A stretch of 5,892 nt of DNA from an uncultured Bacteroides sp. (GCA_900557355.1 USSR01000448.1:1-5892); one strand, 5' to 3'. Shown: positions 1-5,892, counted from the first letter of the stretch. Notes: generated from the letters alone by a model not told the origin. Translations and numbers: made by a program.

Positions 1-54
1 ATCTATCTTGGTACTGGAAGCGCTATATACGCATACGGAATTTATCTGGTTCAT
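1..54 (-). CDS. LOG family protein (TIGR00730-type), N-terminal fragment cut by window edge
   Basis: Only the first 18 codons are visible, starting from the ATG at 54 and running off the left edge. The peptide begins MNQINSVCVYSASSTKID. A short lead followed by VCVYSASS is the usual opening strand and loop of the LOG / TIGR00730 Rossmann-fold family. Members related to plant LOG proteins hydrolyse cytokinin riboside 5'-monophosphates or act on nucleoside monophosphates; in most bacteria the physiological role is unclear, and the protein is cytosolic. The catalytic PGGxGTxxE motif would lie outside the window, so it cannot be checked. AAAGAG just before the ATG could serve as a ribosome site, and a good Bacteroides-type promoter lies about 33 bases upstream. 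It is probably a separate housekeeping transcription unit, unrelated to the envelope operon before it. The identification rests on 18 residues. Confidence 0.7.
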   Translation of the reverse strand, partial: MNQINSVCVYSASSTKID

Positions 55-87
55 CACTCTTTACGGGGTTTATGGTTGTAACGAGTG

Positions 88-117
88 CAAAAGTACAAAA
101 AAACATAGAATAACAGA
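88..117 (-). promoter_or_regulatory. Bacteroides-type promoter for the LOG-family gene
   Basis: On the minus strand TACTTTTG (95-88) is a full match to the Bacteroides -7 consensus TAnnTTTG. A partial -33 element, TCTG (117-114), lies 18 bases upstream, slightly closer than the usual spacing of about 20. The expected transcription start is near 81, leaving a leader of about 27 bases before the ATG at 54. This suggests that the LOG gene is transcribed independently of the receptor operon, although I see no clear terminator between them (55-133). Confidence 0.6.
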
Positions 118-133
118 CTATAGTTCAAACTAA

Positions 134-2374
134 CTAAAATGTAAATTGATAAGAGATAGATGGCAGTGCACCATACAAATACATTTTATGCATGCCAATA
201 TCAGAGAAATCATAGTCATCTCTACTCGTATAGATAGTAAACACATTTTTTCTGTTATATACATTCATCACAGAAAGAATCAATCGACCTCTTTTGCCAG
301 TTTTACAAGTCATGGATAAATTCAATTCATGAAAGGCAGGAGCACGATAACCATTTCTTGTAGAATAGATATAGAAAGCTGTACCGTTCACCCGGTAATG
401 AGCAATAGGCAATGTCAGATTCATCCCTGAATTGTACGAGAAGGTAGCTGCAAAAGCACACCTCCGCTTACGTCCGGCCTCATAATTCAGAAATATCTTC
501 AAGCTATGTGGACGATCATAGACAGGCGGATATTCTTTATCTCCAAGAGTAGCAATATAATTCCGGGCACGTGAAAAGGTATAGCTAATCCATCCGGTTA
601 GCCGCCCACTGTTTTTAGATATATAAAATTCCGCTCCATAGGCCTTTGAGTAACCAGTAGTCAACTGTGTTTCTATCTGATTATTCAAAAAGATATTCGC
701 ATTATCTACAAAATCAACGATATGGTTGGTCTTTCTATAATAAGTCTCCAGAGAGAGAGTATACATTCCTTTCGCCAGGCTTCTCTCATATCCCAAAGCC
801 ACTTGCTTCATCACTGCAGGTTTCAGTTGTCCATTAGCAGGTATCCACATATCAGAAGGAATACCCACAGAGGAATTAGACAACATATGCAGGTTTTGTG
901 AAGACTGCGTGAAAGCCGCGTGCAAACGGTTTCCGGTTCCGGGGAAGTAGAACAACTCGGCTCTCGGTTCAGGTATTATGTAACACTTTTGTTTGAGTTC
1001 TCCAACTTTAGGAGTGTAAAAAACAGGTAAACGGATTCCCCCATTCAACTGCCATGCCGATGAAATTTTATAAGTCGCTTCTCCATAGGCTGCCATATCC
1101 AATAAAGACCGCCTGTCCATCCGGTAGGGAACAACATTACTAAAATCCCCCCAACTGCTAATACTTCCGGGCATTGTGGTAAACACATGCGCAGAGAGTC
1201 CGCTCCTGATATGTAACGCATTATTAACAGCATAATCCGCATCATACTTCAATTGATAAGATTGGATATTCGATTTCCACAAGAACTTCATTCCATCCGT
1301 TATTGATTTATAGCGATAATAATAATTACTAAAAATAGCACTGAAGTTTCCCGACAATTGATCTGTCCAGACGCGGTTCCATCGAAAAGTAGCGGTAGTA
1401 TTTCCCCAGTTCATGCCATAACCGCGTACCAGCTGATTAAAAAAAGTATGATCGCCGCCATTATATACTGAAAAGAAAATCCGGTTCCGGTCATTTAATG
1501 TAGAATTAATTTTGGCGTTTACATCATAAAAGCTCATTTTAGTACCACGAAACTGTTTCAGTACGTTAAGTACAGCTCCCGGATAAGCAAATCTACCAGC
1601 TACCAGGTAAGATGTTTTCCCTTTCTTTATCGGACCTTCCAACTGGATTTTAGAAGCGATAACTCCAATTGTAGCACTCCGGTGTTTCTCCTGATTGTTT
1701 CCTTCGCGCATTTTGACATCAATAACAGACGAAGTTCTTCCACCATACTTCAATGGAAAATAAGATTTATAAAGACTCACTTGCTGTATAGCGTCGTTAT
1801 TGAACACAGAAAAGAAAGACAATGCATGATTCGGGTTATAAACCATTGCCTCATCCAGCAATATCAAGTTACCCCATTGATTACTCCCTCGAACAGATAT
1901 ATTATTGGAACCTTCATTGCCACTAATGACTCCCGGAAGATATTGTAATGACTTCAATACATCAGGTTCACTTCCTAAAGTGGGAAGTGCCTGAATATCT
2001 TTCTGGTTCAATGTCAACTGTCCTCCTGCTTTCTGATTTCCCATTACCTCTACATCACTTAGTTGATAGTTATCGGGCATCAAAGCAAAATTATGAACCG
2101 AATTTGCAGTCAGAGTCAACGTATCCATTTGGGTTACATAGCCCAGCATCGAACATCTTAAGACACAACGTCCACCTTTAATACGAATGGAATATAGCCC
2201 ATACGTATTGGCAGCTACTCCTGTTCTCGACATCAGGTCTCCAATGTTAGCATCCGAGAGCACTTCTCCGGTTTTTCTGTCGGTCACACGACCTCTGACA
2301 GTAATCGTCTGAGCATTACATATGGTGAAATTTCCACAGCAGGATAATATAAATAATAACAGGTATTTTTCCAT
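134..2374 (-). CDS. TonB-dependent outer-membrane receptor with carboxypeptidase-regulatory-like domain (DUF4249-associated type)
   Basis: This is an outer-membrane beta-barrel transporter of 746 residues, predicted to import a ligand with TonB/ExbBD energy. Residues 1-21 are a signal peptide with likely cleavage in CNA|Q. Residues 25-99 resemble the CarboxypepD_reg-like beta-sandwich (VRGRVTDRKTGEVLSDANI, later LGYVT). Residues 105-225 are the plug, with the conserved blocks LPTLGSEPDVLKSLQYLPGV, ISVRGS, LLDEAMVYNPNHALSFFSVF and YFPLKYGGRTSSVIDV. The rest is barrel, ending in aromatic residues (SYQFTF) as outer-membrane strands do. It is much shorter than SusC proteins (about 1000 residues), and a DUF4249 gene, not a SusD gene, is next to it. 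I chose the ATG at 2374, which overlaps the stop of the preceding gene as TGATG, over a TTG one codon upstream. The overlap suggests coupled translation and a stable pair. The ligand cannot be read from sequence. Confidence 0.93.
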   Translation of the reverse strand: MEKYLLLFILSCCGNFTICNAQTITVRGRVTDRKTGEVLSDANIGDLMSRTGVAANTYGLYSIRIKGGRCVLRCSMLGYVTQMDTLTLTANSVHNFALMPDNYQLSDVEVMGNQKAGGQLTLNQKDIQALPTLGSEPDVLKSLQYLPGVISGNEGSNNISVRGSNQWGNLILLDEAMVYNPNHALSFFSVFNNDAIQQVSLYKSYFPLKYGGRTSSVIDVKMREGNNQEKHRSATIGVIASKIQLEGPIKKGKTSYLVAGRFAYPGAVLNVLKQFRGTKMSFYDVNAKINSTLNDRNRIFFSVYNGGDHTFFNQLVRGYGMNWGNTTATFRWNRVWTDQLSGNFSAIFSNYYYRYKSITDGMKFLWKSNIQSYQLKYDADYAVNNALHIRSGLSAHVFTTMPGSISSWGDFSNVVPYRMDRRSLLDMAAYGEATYKISSAWQLNGGIRLPVFYTPKVGELKQKCYIIPEPRAELFYFPGTGNRLHAAFTQSSQNLHMLSNSSVGIPSDMWIPANGQLKPAVMKQVALGYERSLAKGMYTLSLETYYRKTNHIVDFVDNANIFLNNQIETQLTTGYSKAYGAEFYISKNSGRLTGWISYTFSRARNYIATLGDKEYPPVYDRPHSLKIFLNYEAGRKRRCAFAATFSYNSGMNLTLPIAHYRVNGTAFYIYSTRNGYRAPAFHELNLSMTCKTGKRGRLILSVMNVYNRKNVFTIYTSRDDYDFSDIGMHKMYLYGALPSISYQFTF

Positions 2375-3381
2375 CAAATCCTATGTTTCTTATAAAAATA
2401 GATTTCAGAGATAGCACTGACACGGAATATTCCATAAGCACCATTATCAATGTTACTTTTTACAGAGGTCGGACGCGGAGAGAAAGTTCCACCATCCGAA
2501 CGTATTTGCTTAATCATTTGATCAAACACCTGATAGCAATTTTCAGATATGGACTGCATTTTTATCCAAATGGAATCACTTACAGGATAGCTAAACCCCG
2601 GACGATTAGGGAGTACAAACTGCTCTCCCTCGCTCACAACATAGTCTATCACATTTTCCGCCAAATATTCATCATCCAAAATAGAATATGGCCAACCGGC
2701 ACTATTCGTTGTTCCATAATATAGATTATAAACAGATGCGACACGAAGCACTTTTGAAGAACAAAAATCTGTTTTAAGCAAATAATAGTTATGCTCTTCA
2801 GGAGGATTATAAAAACTGATACATGGAGTTTCATTAGGTTCACCTTCTCCAGTATCAATACGTTTCATTACTATTTTGTCTATTGGAGTTTTAGGCACCA
2901 TCCGCTCACATGCTGTATATTCCTTTCCTTTGTATTTGATATGAAGTTCGTAGGTATGATTTTCAACTCCATAAATCTTATTAGTAACATAAAGTCCACC
3001 AGGCGTTTCACCAGGAAGCCATTTCATATAAACAGTAACATCTTTATCTCTATAGTGATCATAAAATCGAAAATCCTGATAACCAGTCAATTTGGCATTC
3101 TGTAATGTATCTCTTATACCTGTTGTCAAATCAACAATAACAATTTCTGCATCATTAATCCTATCAAAACTACGATTTTCAGGGTATTTCAGTTTAGTTG
3201 ACGGTTTACTTAATACAAAATAATAGGGTGGGGGTTCATCGGTTATCACTCCATCAAATACTATGGCATCTTCCGGGATCGGCATACCTACATCAAACGG
3301 CTCCTCACAAGCAATACAAAGATATAAAGCCTGCATTAGAAACAGATAAGTTATCTTATTCAGATTAAAGTAAAGTCTCAT
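2374..3381 (-). CDS. DUF4249 family lipoprotein, partner of the TonB-dependent receptor
   Basis: This is a 335-residue predicted outer-membrane lipoprotein. Residues 1-24 form a type II signal sequence, and the lipobox CIAC puts the lipidated cysteine at residue 25. The following EEPFD is acidic, like Bacteroidetes lipoprotein export signals, so surface exposure is plausible. The mature N-terminus (IVFDGVITDEPPPYYFVLSK, residues 40-59) and the C-terminal part (SPRPTSVKSNI then GAYGIFRVSAIS, residues 301-325) match the DUF4249 (PF14054) pattern; length is in the family's normal range. The family has no established biochemical function, but its genes are typically found next to TonB-dependent receptors, which suggests a role like that of SusD in ligand capture (inference). 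Its TGA stop overlaps the receptor ATG by one base, and it starts 15 bases after the SurA/DsbA-like gene, so the three are almost certainly co-transcribed. Cysteines occur at 158, 187, 207 and 282. Confidence 0.88.
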   Translation of the reverse strand: MRLYFNLNKITYLFLMQALYLCIACEEPFDVGMPIPEDAIVFDGVITDEPPPYYFVLSKPSTKLKYPENRSFDRINDAEIVIVDLTTGIRDTLQNAKLTGYQDFRFYDHYRDKDVTVYMKWLPGETPGGLYVTNKIYGVENHTYELHIKYKGKEYTACERMVPKTPIDKIVMKRIDTGEGEPNETPCISFYNPPEEHNYYLLKTDFCSSKVLRVASVYNLYYGTTNSAGWPYSILDDEYLAENVIDYVVSEGEQFVLPNRPGFSYPVSDSIWIKMQSISENCYQVFDQMIKQIRSDGGTFSPRPTSVKSNIDNGAYGIFRVSAISEIYFYKKHRI

Positions 3382-3396
3382 CTTTTATCTTTTGTG

Positions 3397-4389
3397 TTAT
3401 AGTTCATACTCCAATAGTCTGGACAATTCTTCATAGCTGTTTGTGACGTACACCAAACGATCATTAATTATGATGGTAGGAGTAGCCATCAGCCCCCTTT
3501 CTACTAACTGATTGATGACCTTATCCATCTCCTTATATTTGTCAGAAGAATGTAAGTAGGCATCAAATTCTGTCATATTCAATCTTTTAGACTTTGCTAA
3601 GTTATATATAAAAGCGGAATCTGCTACTCCTGAATAGTTAAATATAGTATCATGAAAAGTCCAGAATTGTTTTTGCTCACCAGCAGCCTCACATGCCAAA
3701 GCTGCTAACGAAGGAGCATCTGCAAAATGCACAAAACCAAATTTAACCCGCTCTTTATAATTATCATAGAGCTTGGACAATGTCTTTTCAAATTGTACAC
3801 AGCGCTCACAATTATAATCAGAGGCAACAATAAAAGAAACAGGAGAGTCTAAATTCCCCCTATAATATACACACAAATCCCTCACAACACATTCCGGCTG
3901 TTTTGGAGGATATAAAAATCTTTTAATATCCGCCTTTTGATATAAAGAATCAACCAATGCCTGAACAATCCGACTCCGAAGTTTCTGTTGATAAGATAGT
4001 TTCTCCTCCAAAGAACCTTTCACTAACGGGATTAATTCACCTTTTACATAAAAGCTTTGTGTATTAAATCCATATCGTTTTTTCAAACTATCCTGCCCTA
4101 CACATATTTTCTGCTGAACAAACCAATCGATAAACTCTTCCAAAGACATGTTTTCTTTTTTGGCTGCATCTTCTAACAGTTTCTGTTTGATCAGACCTGC
4201 AAGTACCCGACTTTTGATTTCATACGCTGTATTCAATATATCAAAAATCTCTTGTTTACTTTGAGACGCCAATTCTGAAAGAAGAATCTGTTCTCCATTC
4301 ACTTCTGCAACAACATCATTCTTATTTATAACAGGAGTATTGCAAGCAATAAAAAGAAAAGAGAAGAGAAAGAAATACAATATTTTCAT
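3397..4389 (-). CDS. Lipoprotein fusing a SurA-like N-terminal region to a DsbA-like thioredoxin-fold domain
   Basis: This is a 330-residue predicted periplasm-facing lipoprotein; LFIAC gives a lipidated cysteine at residue 16. Residues 24-160 are mostly helical and begin VVAEVNGEQILLSELA, the opening typical of SurA / PpiC-type chaperone N-domains. No parvulin isomerase domain follows. From about residue 183 the sequence is DsbA-like (Thioredoxin_4 type): the strand PVSFIVASDY is followed by the CxxC active site C194-E-R-C197, and TPTIII near 303-308 carries the expected cis-proline (P304). Extra cysteines at 96, 167, 173 and 233 may be structural or part of a relay. A thiol oxidase, reductase or isomerase role cannot be decided from sequence. 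It is followed after 15 bases by the DUF4249 gene and preceded by a 73-base gap with a strong hairpin. It likely assists folding of the neighbouring lipoprotein or receptor (inference). The domain calls are firm for the thioredoxin part and moderate for the SurA-like part. Confidence 0.87.
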   Translation of the reverse strand: MKILYFFLFSFLFIACNTPVINKNDVVAEVNGEQILLSELASQSKQEIFDILNTAYEIKSRVLAGLIKQKLLEDAAKKENMSLEEFIDWFVQQKICVGQDSLKKRYGFNTQSFYVKGELIPLVKGSLEEKLSYQQKLRSRIVQALVDSLYQKADIKRFLYPPKQPECVVRDLCVYYRGNLDSPVSFIVASDYNCERCVQFEKTLSKLYDNYKERVKFGFVHFADAPSLAALACEAAGEQKQFWTFHDTIFNYSGVADSAFIYNLAKSKRLNMTEFDAYLHSSDKYKEMDKVINQLVERGLMATPTIIINDRLVYVTNSYEELSRLLEYEL

Positions 4390-4405
4390 GTCTATGTGCT
4401 AATTA

Positions 4406-4446
4406 AATCAATTCTTATTGGTAAGTTTTACCAATAAGAATTGATT
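4406..4446 (-). terminator. Perfect 18-19 bp inverted repeat between operon genes: partial terminator or RNA-stabilising hairpin
   Basis: Positions 4406-4423 (AATCAATTCTTATTGGTA) are exactly complementary to 4429-4446, with a 5-base loop; pairing 4424 with 4428 makes 19 bp and a 3-base loop. It lies between the stop of the 303-residue lipoprotein gene (4463) and the ATG of the SurA/DsbA-like gene (4389), only 16 bases before that ATG. The stem is A+T-rich, and the minus-strand bases after it (TTAATTAGCAC) are not a clean U-run. It may therefore attenuate transcription or protect the 3' end of the first gene's message, rather than fully terminate. Either would make the first lipoprotein more abundant than the downstream proteins. 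The symmetry would also fit a protein-binding operator. Confidence 0.6.
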
Positions 4447-4451
4447 ATAAA

Positions 4452-4483
4452 CAAATTAATAATTAGATAGCTGATCGCACCAA
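4452..4483 (-). promoter_or_regulatory. Weak candidate internal promoter upstream of the SurA/DsbA-like gene
   Basis: On the minus strand TTGG (4483-4480), 20 bases of spacer and TTAATTTG (4459-4452) resemble the Bacteroides TTTG / TAnnTTTG pattern with one mismatch in each element. A transcript from here would start near 4446, so the hairpin at 4446-4406 would be its 5' end. A+T-rich DNA gives such matches by chance, and the -33 part lies inside the preceding coding sequence, so this is only a possibility. Confidence 0.2.
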
Positions 4484-5374
4484 TTTTGTGAAATTGGTTT
4501 TATCCGTATTAAGGCATACGTGATATCTTGTATTTCGATCCAGCTGGACTCCATAATATGTACCATGCGGTTCATATTGGTTTTGGGGGCCTAACCAAAC
4601 TTGTGCCCAATTCTTATTATTATGATCTTCATCATCAAAATACAAATTACCTGAAGCCATTTCAGCAGGAGCAATGACCCCATAATTAATACCTGCAGGT
4701 CCCACTGGAATATCGCCCCATTTAGTCATATTCCTATTTATATTCCATGCCAATGTAGCATTAGAATCTAATTTAGACATTCCAGAAATATGCATTACAT
4801 CATAATAATTAGGATCATCAGACCACACGCCATTATGACCACCATCTTCCGTATCATGATAACGGACCAATGTCATGGTCTCTAAAGGTACATCCTCAAA
4901 CAAAAAGACTCCCCCCGGATAACGAAATCCCGCATCCACCATACAAAATTCGAGACGCATATTATCTCCACCATCAACATACGTATCTCCAACATTACCA
5001 CTTACGCTAGTTTTACTATTTCCGTTTTCACAATCAATTTTTATTGATAAATACTTGTAATTACCACAAGAACCAACCCTGAAAACTCCGACCCTAGGCG
5101 ATGTTGCACCATAAGCCGTACGCATTACCTTCTCTTTAGCAACTTCCATACGTCCCATAATTTCCGCGATATAATTGTCCTTCAAAACCTGAATAGAATC
5201 TTCATCACCCAAAGTTTCGCATTTTAGACCATTATCACTCACTTCCAACGTACCTAGCTCATACTCATTGTTCAAGCCGTTCAATTCGGATTCCGTATCT
5301 AATAATACAGAATTCCCCGCACAAGAGCAGCACAAAGCCACCATTGCTCCCAAAATCAATAATTTTTCTTTCAT
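4463..5374 (-). CDS. Lipoprotein of unrecognised family, first large gene of the operon
   Basis: I do not recognise this 303-residue protein. Residues 1-17 are a lipoprotein signal sequence. The lipobox is most likely CCSC with lipidation at C18 (C16 is a poorer candidate), and an acidic, Asn-rich linker follows. Residues 59-88 look like an amphipathic helix. From about 95 to the end the alternating polar and hydrophobic pattern with many Gly, Asp, Asn and aromatic residues suggests a beta-rich secreted domain. Acidic loops at 174-187 (DTEDGGHNGVWSDD) and 247-250 (DDED) could bind calcium, but this is a guess. Mature cysteines at 52, 103, 115, 144 and 287 could form disulfides, which fits the DsbA-like gene downstream. 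The ATG at 5374 follows an A-rich stretch (AACCAAG). The strong hairpin after the gene suggests higher expression than the rest. It could be a surface binding protein or a secreted effector; sequence alone does not decide. Confidence 0.85.
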   Translation of the reverse strand: MKEKLLILGAMVALCCSCAGNSVLLDTESELNGLNNEYELGTLEVSDNGLKCETLGDEDSIQVLKDNYIAEIMGRMEVAKEKVMRTAYGATSPRVGVFRVGSCGNYKYLSIKIDCENGNSKTSVSGNVGDTYVDGGDNMRLEFCMVDAGFRYPGGVFLFEDVPLETMTLVRYHDTEDGGHNGVWSDDPNYYDVMHISGMSKLDSNATLAWNINRNMTKWGDIPVGPAGINYGVIAPAEMASGNLYFDDEDHNNKNWAQVWLGPQNQYEPHGTYYGVQLDRNTRYHVCLNTDKTNFTKLVRSAI

Positions 5375-5545
5375 CTTGGTTAAATTTAGATTTGTTTTTA
5401 TTTAAGAGAGAAAACTCAGAAAAGTATTTTTACCCAAATACATAATGACAATATCCATCTAACAGGATAAATTAATTATTCATCCCATTCTACATTTTTG
5501 GAATAGTCATAATAACAGTTAATGTAAATGCCAACTAAGCAACAT
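5375..5545 (-). other. 171-base leader between the small ORF and the lipoprotein gene
   Basis: I see no gene on either strand here; reading frames are short and stop often. The stretch is A+T-rich. Two imperfect -7 boxes on the minus strand, TACTTTTC (5426-5419) and TGTATTTG (5442-5435), each differ by one base from TAnnTTTG, but neither has a good -33 element at the right distance. A start from the first would give a leader of about 38 bases for the lipoprotein gene. Otherwise this is untranslated leader of the transcript from the promoter at 5743-5774. Confidence 0.35.
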
Positions 5546-5716
5546 CTACGAACTCCTCCAGAAGTTATTAGGAAAAATAGAAATAGAATGCGAGTGCATT
5601 TGAATAGCAATCTTCAAAGTAACCTGACATTTCTCGGTTTGCTCCATCATATATATACCTATATTTGATTGGAATAAAATACCTGACAATAAAAAGAATA
5701 GAAGTTTCGTTTCCAT
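5546..5716 (-). CDS. Possible small secreted or membrane peptide, 56 residues
   Basis: This short frame opens with METKLLFFLLSGILF, a basic residue followed by a hydrophobic run like a signal sequence or single membrane anchor, and ends NNFWRSS before TAG. It has one cysteine (residue 30) and two His residues in MHSHS (40-44). No family is recognised, and no clear signal-peptidase site or lipobox is present. Support for translation comes from context: a well-formed promoter ends 27 bases before the ATG, the predicted message starts about 20 bases before it, and AGG lies a few bases upstream of the start. It precedes the 303-residue lipoprotein gene on the same strand by 171 bases. It could be a genuine small protein of the system, a regulatory leader peptide, the decayed start of a longer gene, or chance. 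Confidence 0.4.
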   Translation of the reverse strand: METKLLFFLLSGILFQSNIGIYMMEQTEKCQVTLKIAIQMHSHSISIFPNNFWRSS

Positions 5717-5742
5717 AATGCCTGTGTGTTAAAGATTTATGC

Positions 5743-5774
5743 CAAAGGTATGCAGGTATAAGGAAAGGAACGAA
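5743..5774 (-). promoter_or_regulatory. Likely main promoter of the envelope operon
   Basis: On the minus strand TACCTTTG (5750-5743) matches the Bacteroides -7 consensus TAnnTTTG completely. TTCG (5774-5771) matches three of four bases of the -33 element TTTG at the expected spacing of 20. The start of transcription should fall near 5737, about 20 bases before the 56-residue frame. Repeated TGTTAC elements sit immediately upstream, as activator sites would. No other promoter of this quality is seen before the large genes. Confidence 0.6.
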
Positions 5775-5783
5775 TTTTACTTG

Positions 5784-5830
5784 GTAACAGAAGTAACAGT
5801 ATCACACAAAATAAGTAACAAGAGGTAACA
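5784..5830 (-). repeat. Four TGTTAC direct repeats upstream of the operon promoter: candidate activator-binding array
   Basis: On the minus strand TGTTAC occurs at 5830-5825, 5820-5815, 5798-5793 and 5789-5784, all in the same orientation. The steps between starts are 10, 22 and 9 bases, close to one and two helical turns, so the copies fall on roughly one face of the DNA as two pairs. The last copy ends 9 bases before the -33 element. This arrangement is typical of sites for an activator that binds as a dimer or multimer. The 22-base step resembles that of LytTR-type regulators, but the regulator is not in the window. Confidence 0.5.
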
Positions 5831-5845
5831 CACAGAAATTACCTC
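5822..5845. repeat. 7-bp inverted repeat GAGGTAA / TTACCTC overlapping the TGTTAC array
   Basis: GAGGTAA (5822-5828) and its exact complement TTACCTC (5839-5845) are separated by 10 bases, giving a 24-base dyad that includes the most upstream TGTTAC copy. It could be a second operator-like site, or a chance extension of the repeat. Its position upstream of the promoter is the only supporting context. Confidence 0.3.
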
Positions 5846-5892
5846 ACAAATAATCCAAATAATATATTTGAATAGTTCAAAAGACACTTTAA

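Noticed and set aside
1..130. Plus-strand frames open from the left edge (stops at 79-81, 108-110 region and 128-130), as possible gene tails
   Set aside because: The minus strand has a recognisable LOG-family start and a full -7 box in the same place, which explains the sequence better.
55..133. Terminator after the receptor gene
   Set aside because: Only a 5-bp pairing (TAGTT / AACTA) is present near 120-132, with no U-run; it is too weak to call.
1045..1245. Open frame of 66 residues on the minus strand inside the receptor gene
   Set aside because: It lies wholly inside a strongly supported gene in another frame, with no promoter, signal or recognisable motif of its own.
2375..2377. TTG codon as the start of the TonB-dependent receptor (747 residues)
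   Set aside because: The ATG one codon later forms a TGATG overlap with the DUF4249 stop and gives a normal signal peptide; the TTG adds only one residue.
1682..3105. Several plus-strand and overlapping frames of 69-113 residues across the receptor and DUF4249 genes
   Set aside because: They are antisense or out-of-frame readings of well-supported genes, with compositions unlike real proteins.
5740..5826. Plus-strand frame of 28 residues across the promoter
   Set aside because: It is antisense to the promoter and repeat array, has no recognisable features and ends within the repeats.
5867..5881. TTTGAA / TTCAAA inverted repeat with a 3-base spacer
   Set aside because: A 6-bp dyad in A+T-rich DNA is expected by chance, and it is far from the promoter; I give it no functional meaning.
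5780..5890. Minus-strand frame of 36 codons open from the right edge, as a possible tail of an upstream gene
   Set aside because: It has no visible start, is short, has an unusual composition and runs through the TGTTAC array and into the promoter region. A real tail cannot be excluded without the sequence beyond 5892.

Overview
The window looks like a chromosomal segment of a Bacteroidales bacterium, probably Bacteroides or a close relative. It has a TonB-dependent receptor with an N-terminal carboxypeptidase-regulatory-like domain, a DUF4249 lipoprotein, several lipoproteins with Bacteroidetes-type signal sequences, A-rich translation starts instead of strong Shine-Dalgarno sites, and promoter-like sequences matching the Bacteroides TTTG / TAnnTTTG pattern. 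Every gene I can support is on the minus strand, so transcription runs from right to left.

Right to left, the region from 5892 to 5375 is regulatory and leader sequence. It has four copies of TGTTAC (minus strand) just upstream of a good -33/-7 promoter, then a possible 56-residue secreted or membrane peptide (5716-5546), then 171 bases with no convincing gene. Next come a 303-residue lipoprotein of unrecognised family (5374-4463), a perfect 18-19 bp hairpin in the 73-base gap, a 330-residue lipoprotein joining a SurA-like N-terminal region to a DsbA-like CxxC domain (4389-3397), a DUF4249 lipoprotein (3381-2374), and a 746-residue TonB-dependent receptor (2374-134). The last two genes share one base in a TGATG stop/start. 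After a short gap with its own promoter, the first 18 codons of a LOG-family protein run off the left edge.

The four large genes look like one operon for a cell-envelope system. A plausible reading is that the first lipoprotein is an abundant secreted or surface product or binding protein, the SurA/DsbA fusion helps it or the outer-membrane partners fold and form disulfides, and the DUF4249 lipoprotein sits with the receptor in the outer membrane to take up an unknown ligand. The placement of chaperone and oxidoreductase next to a Cys-containing lipoprotein and a receptor is seen directly in the gene order; the joint function is inference. I see no rRNA, tRNA, CRISPR array or insertion sequence.
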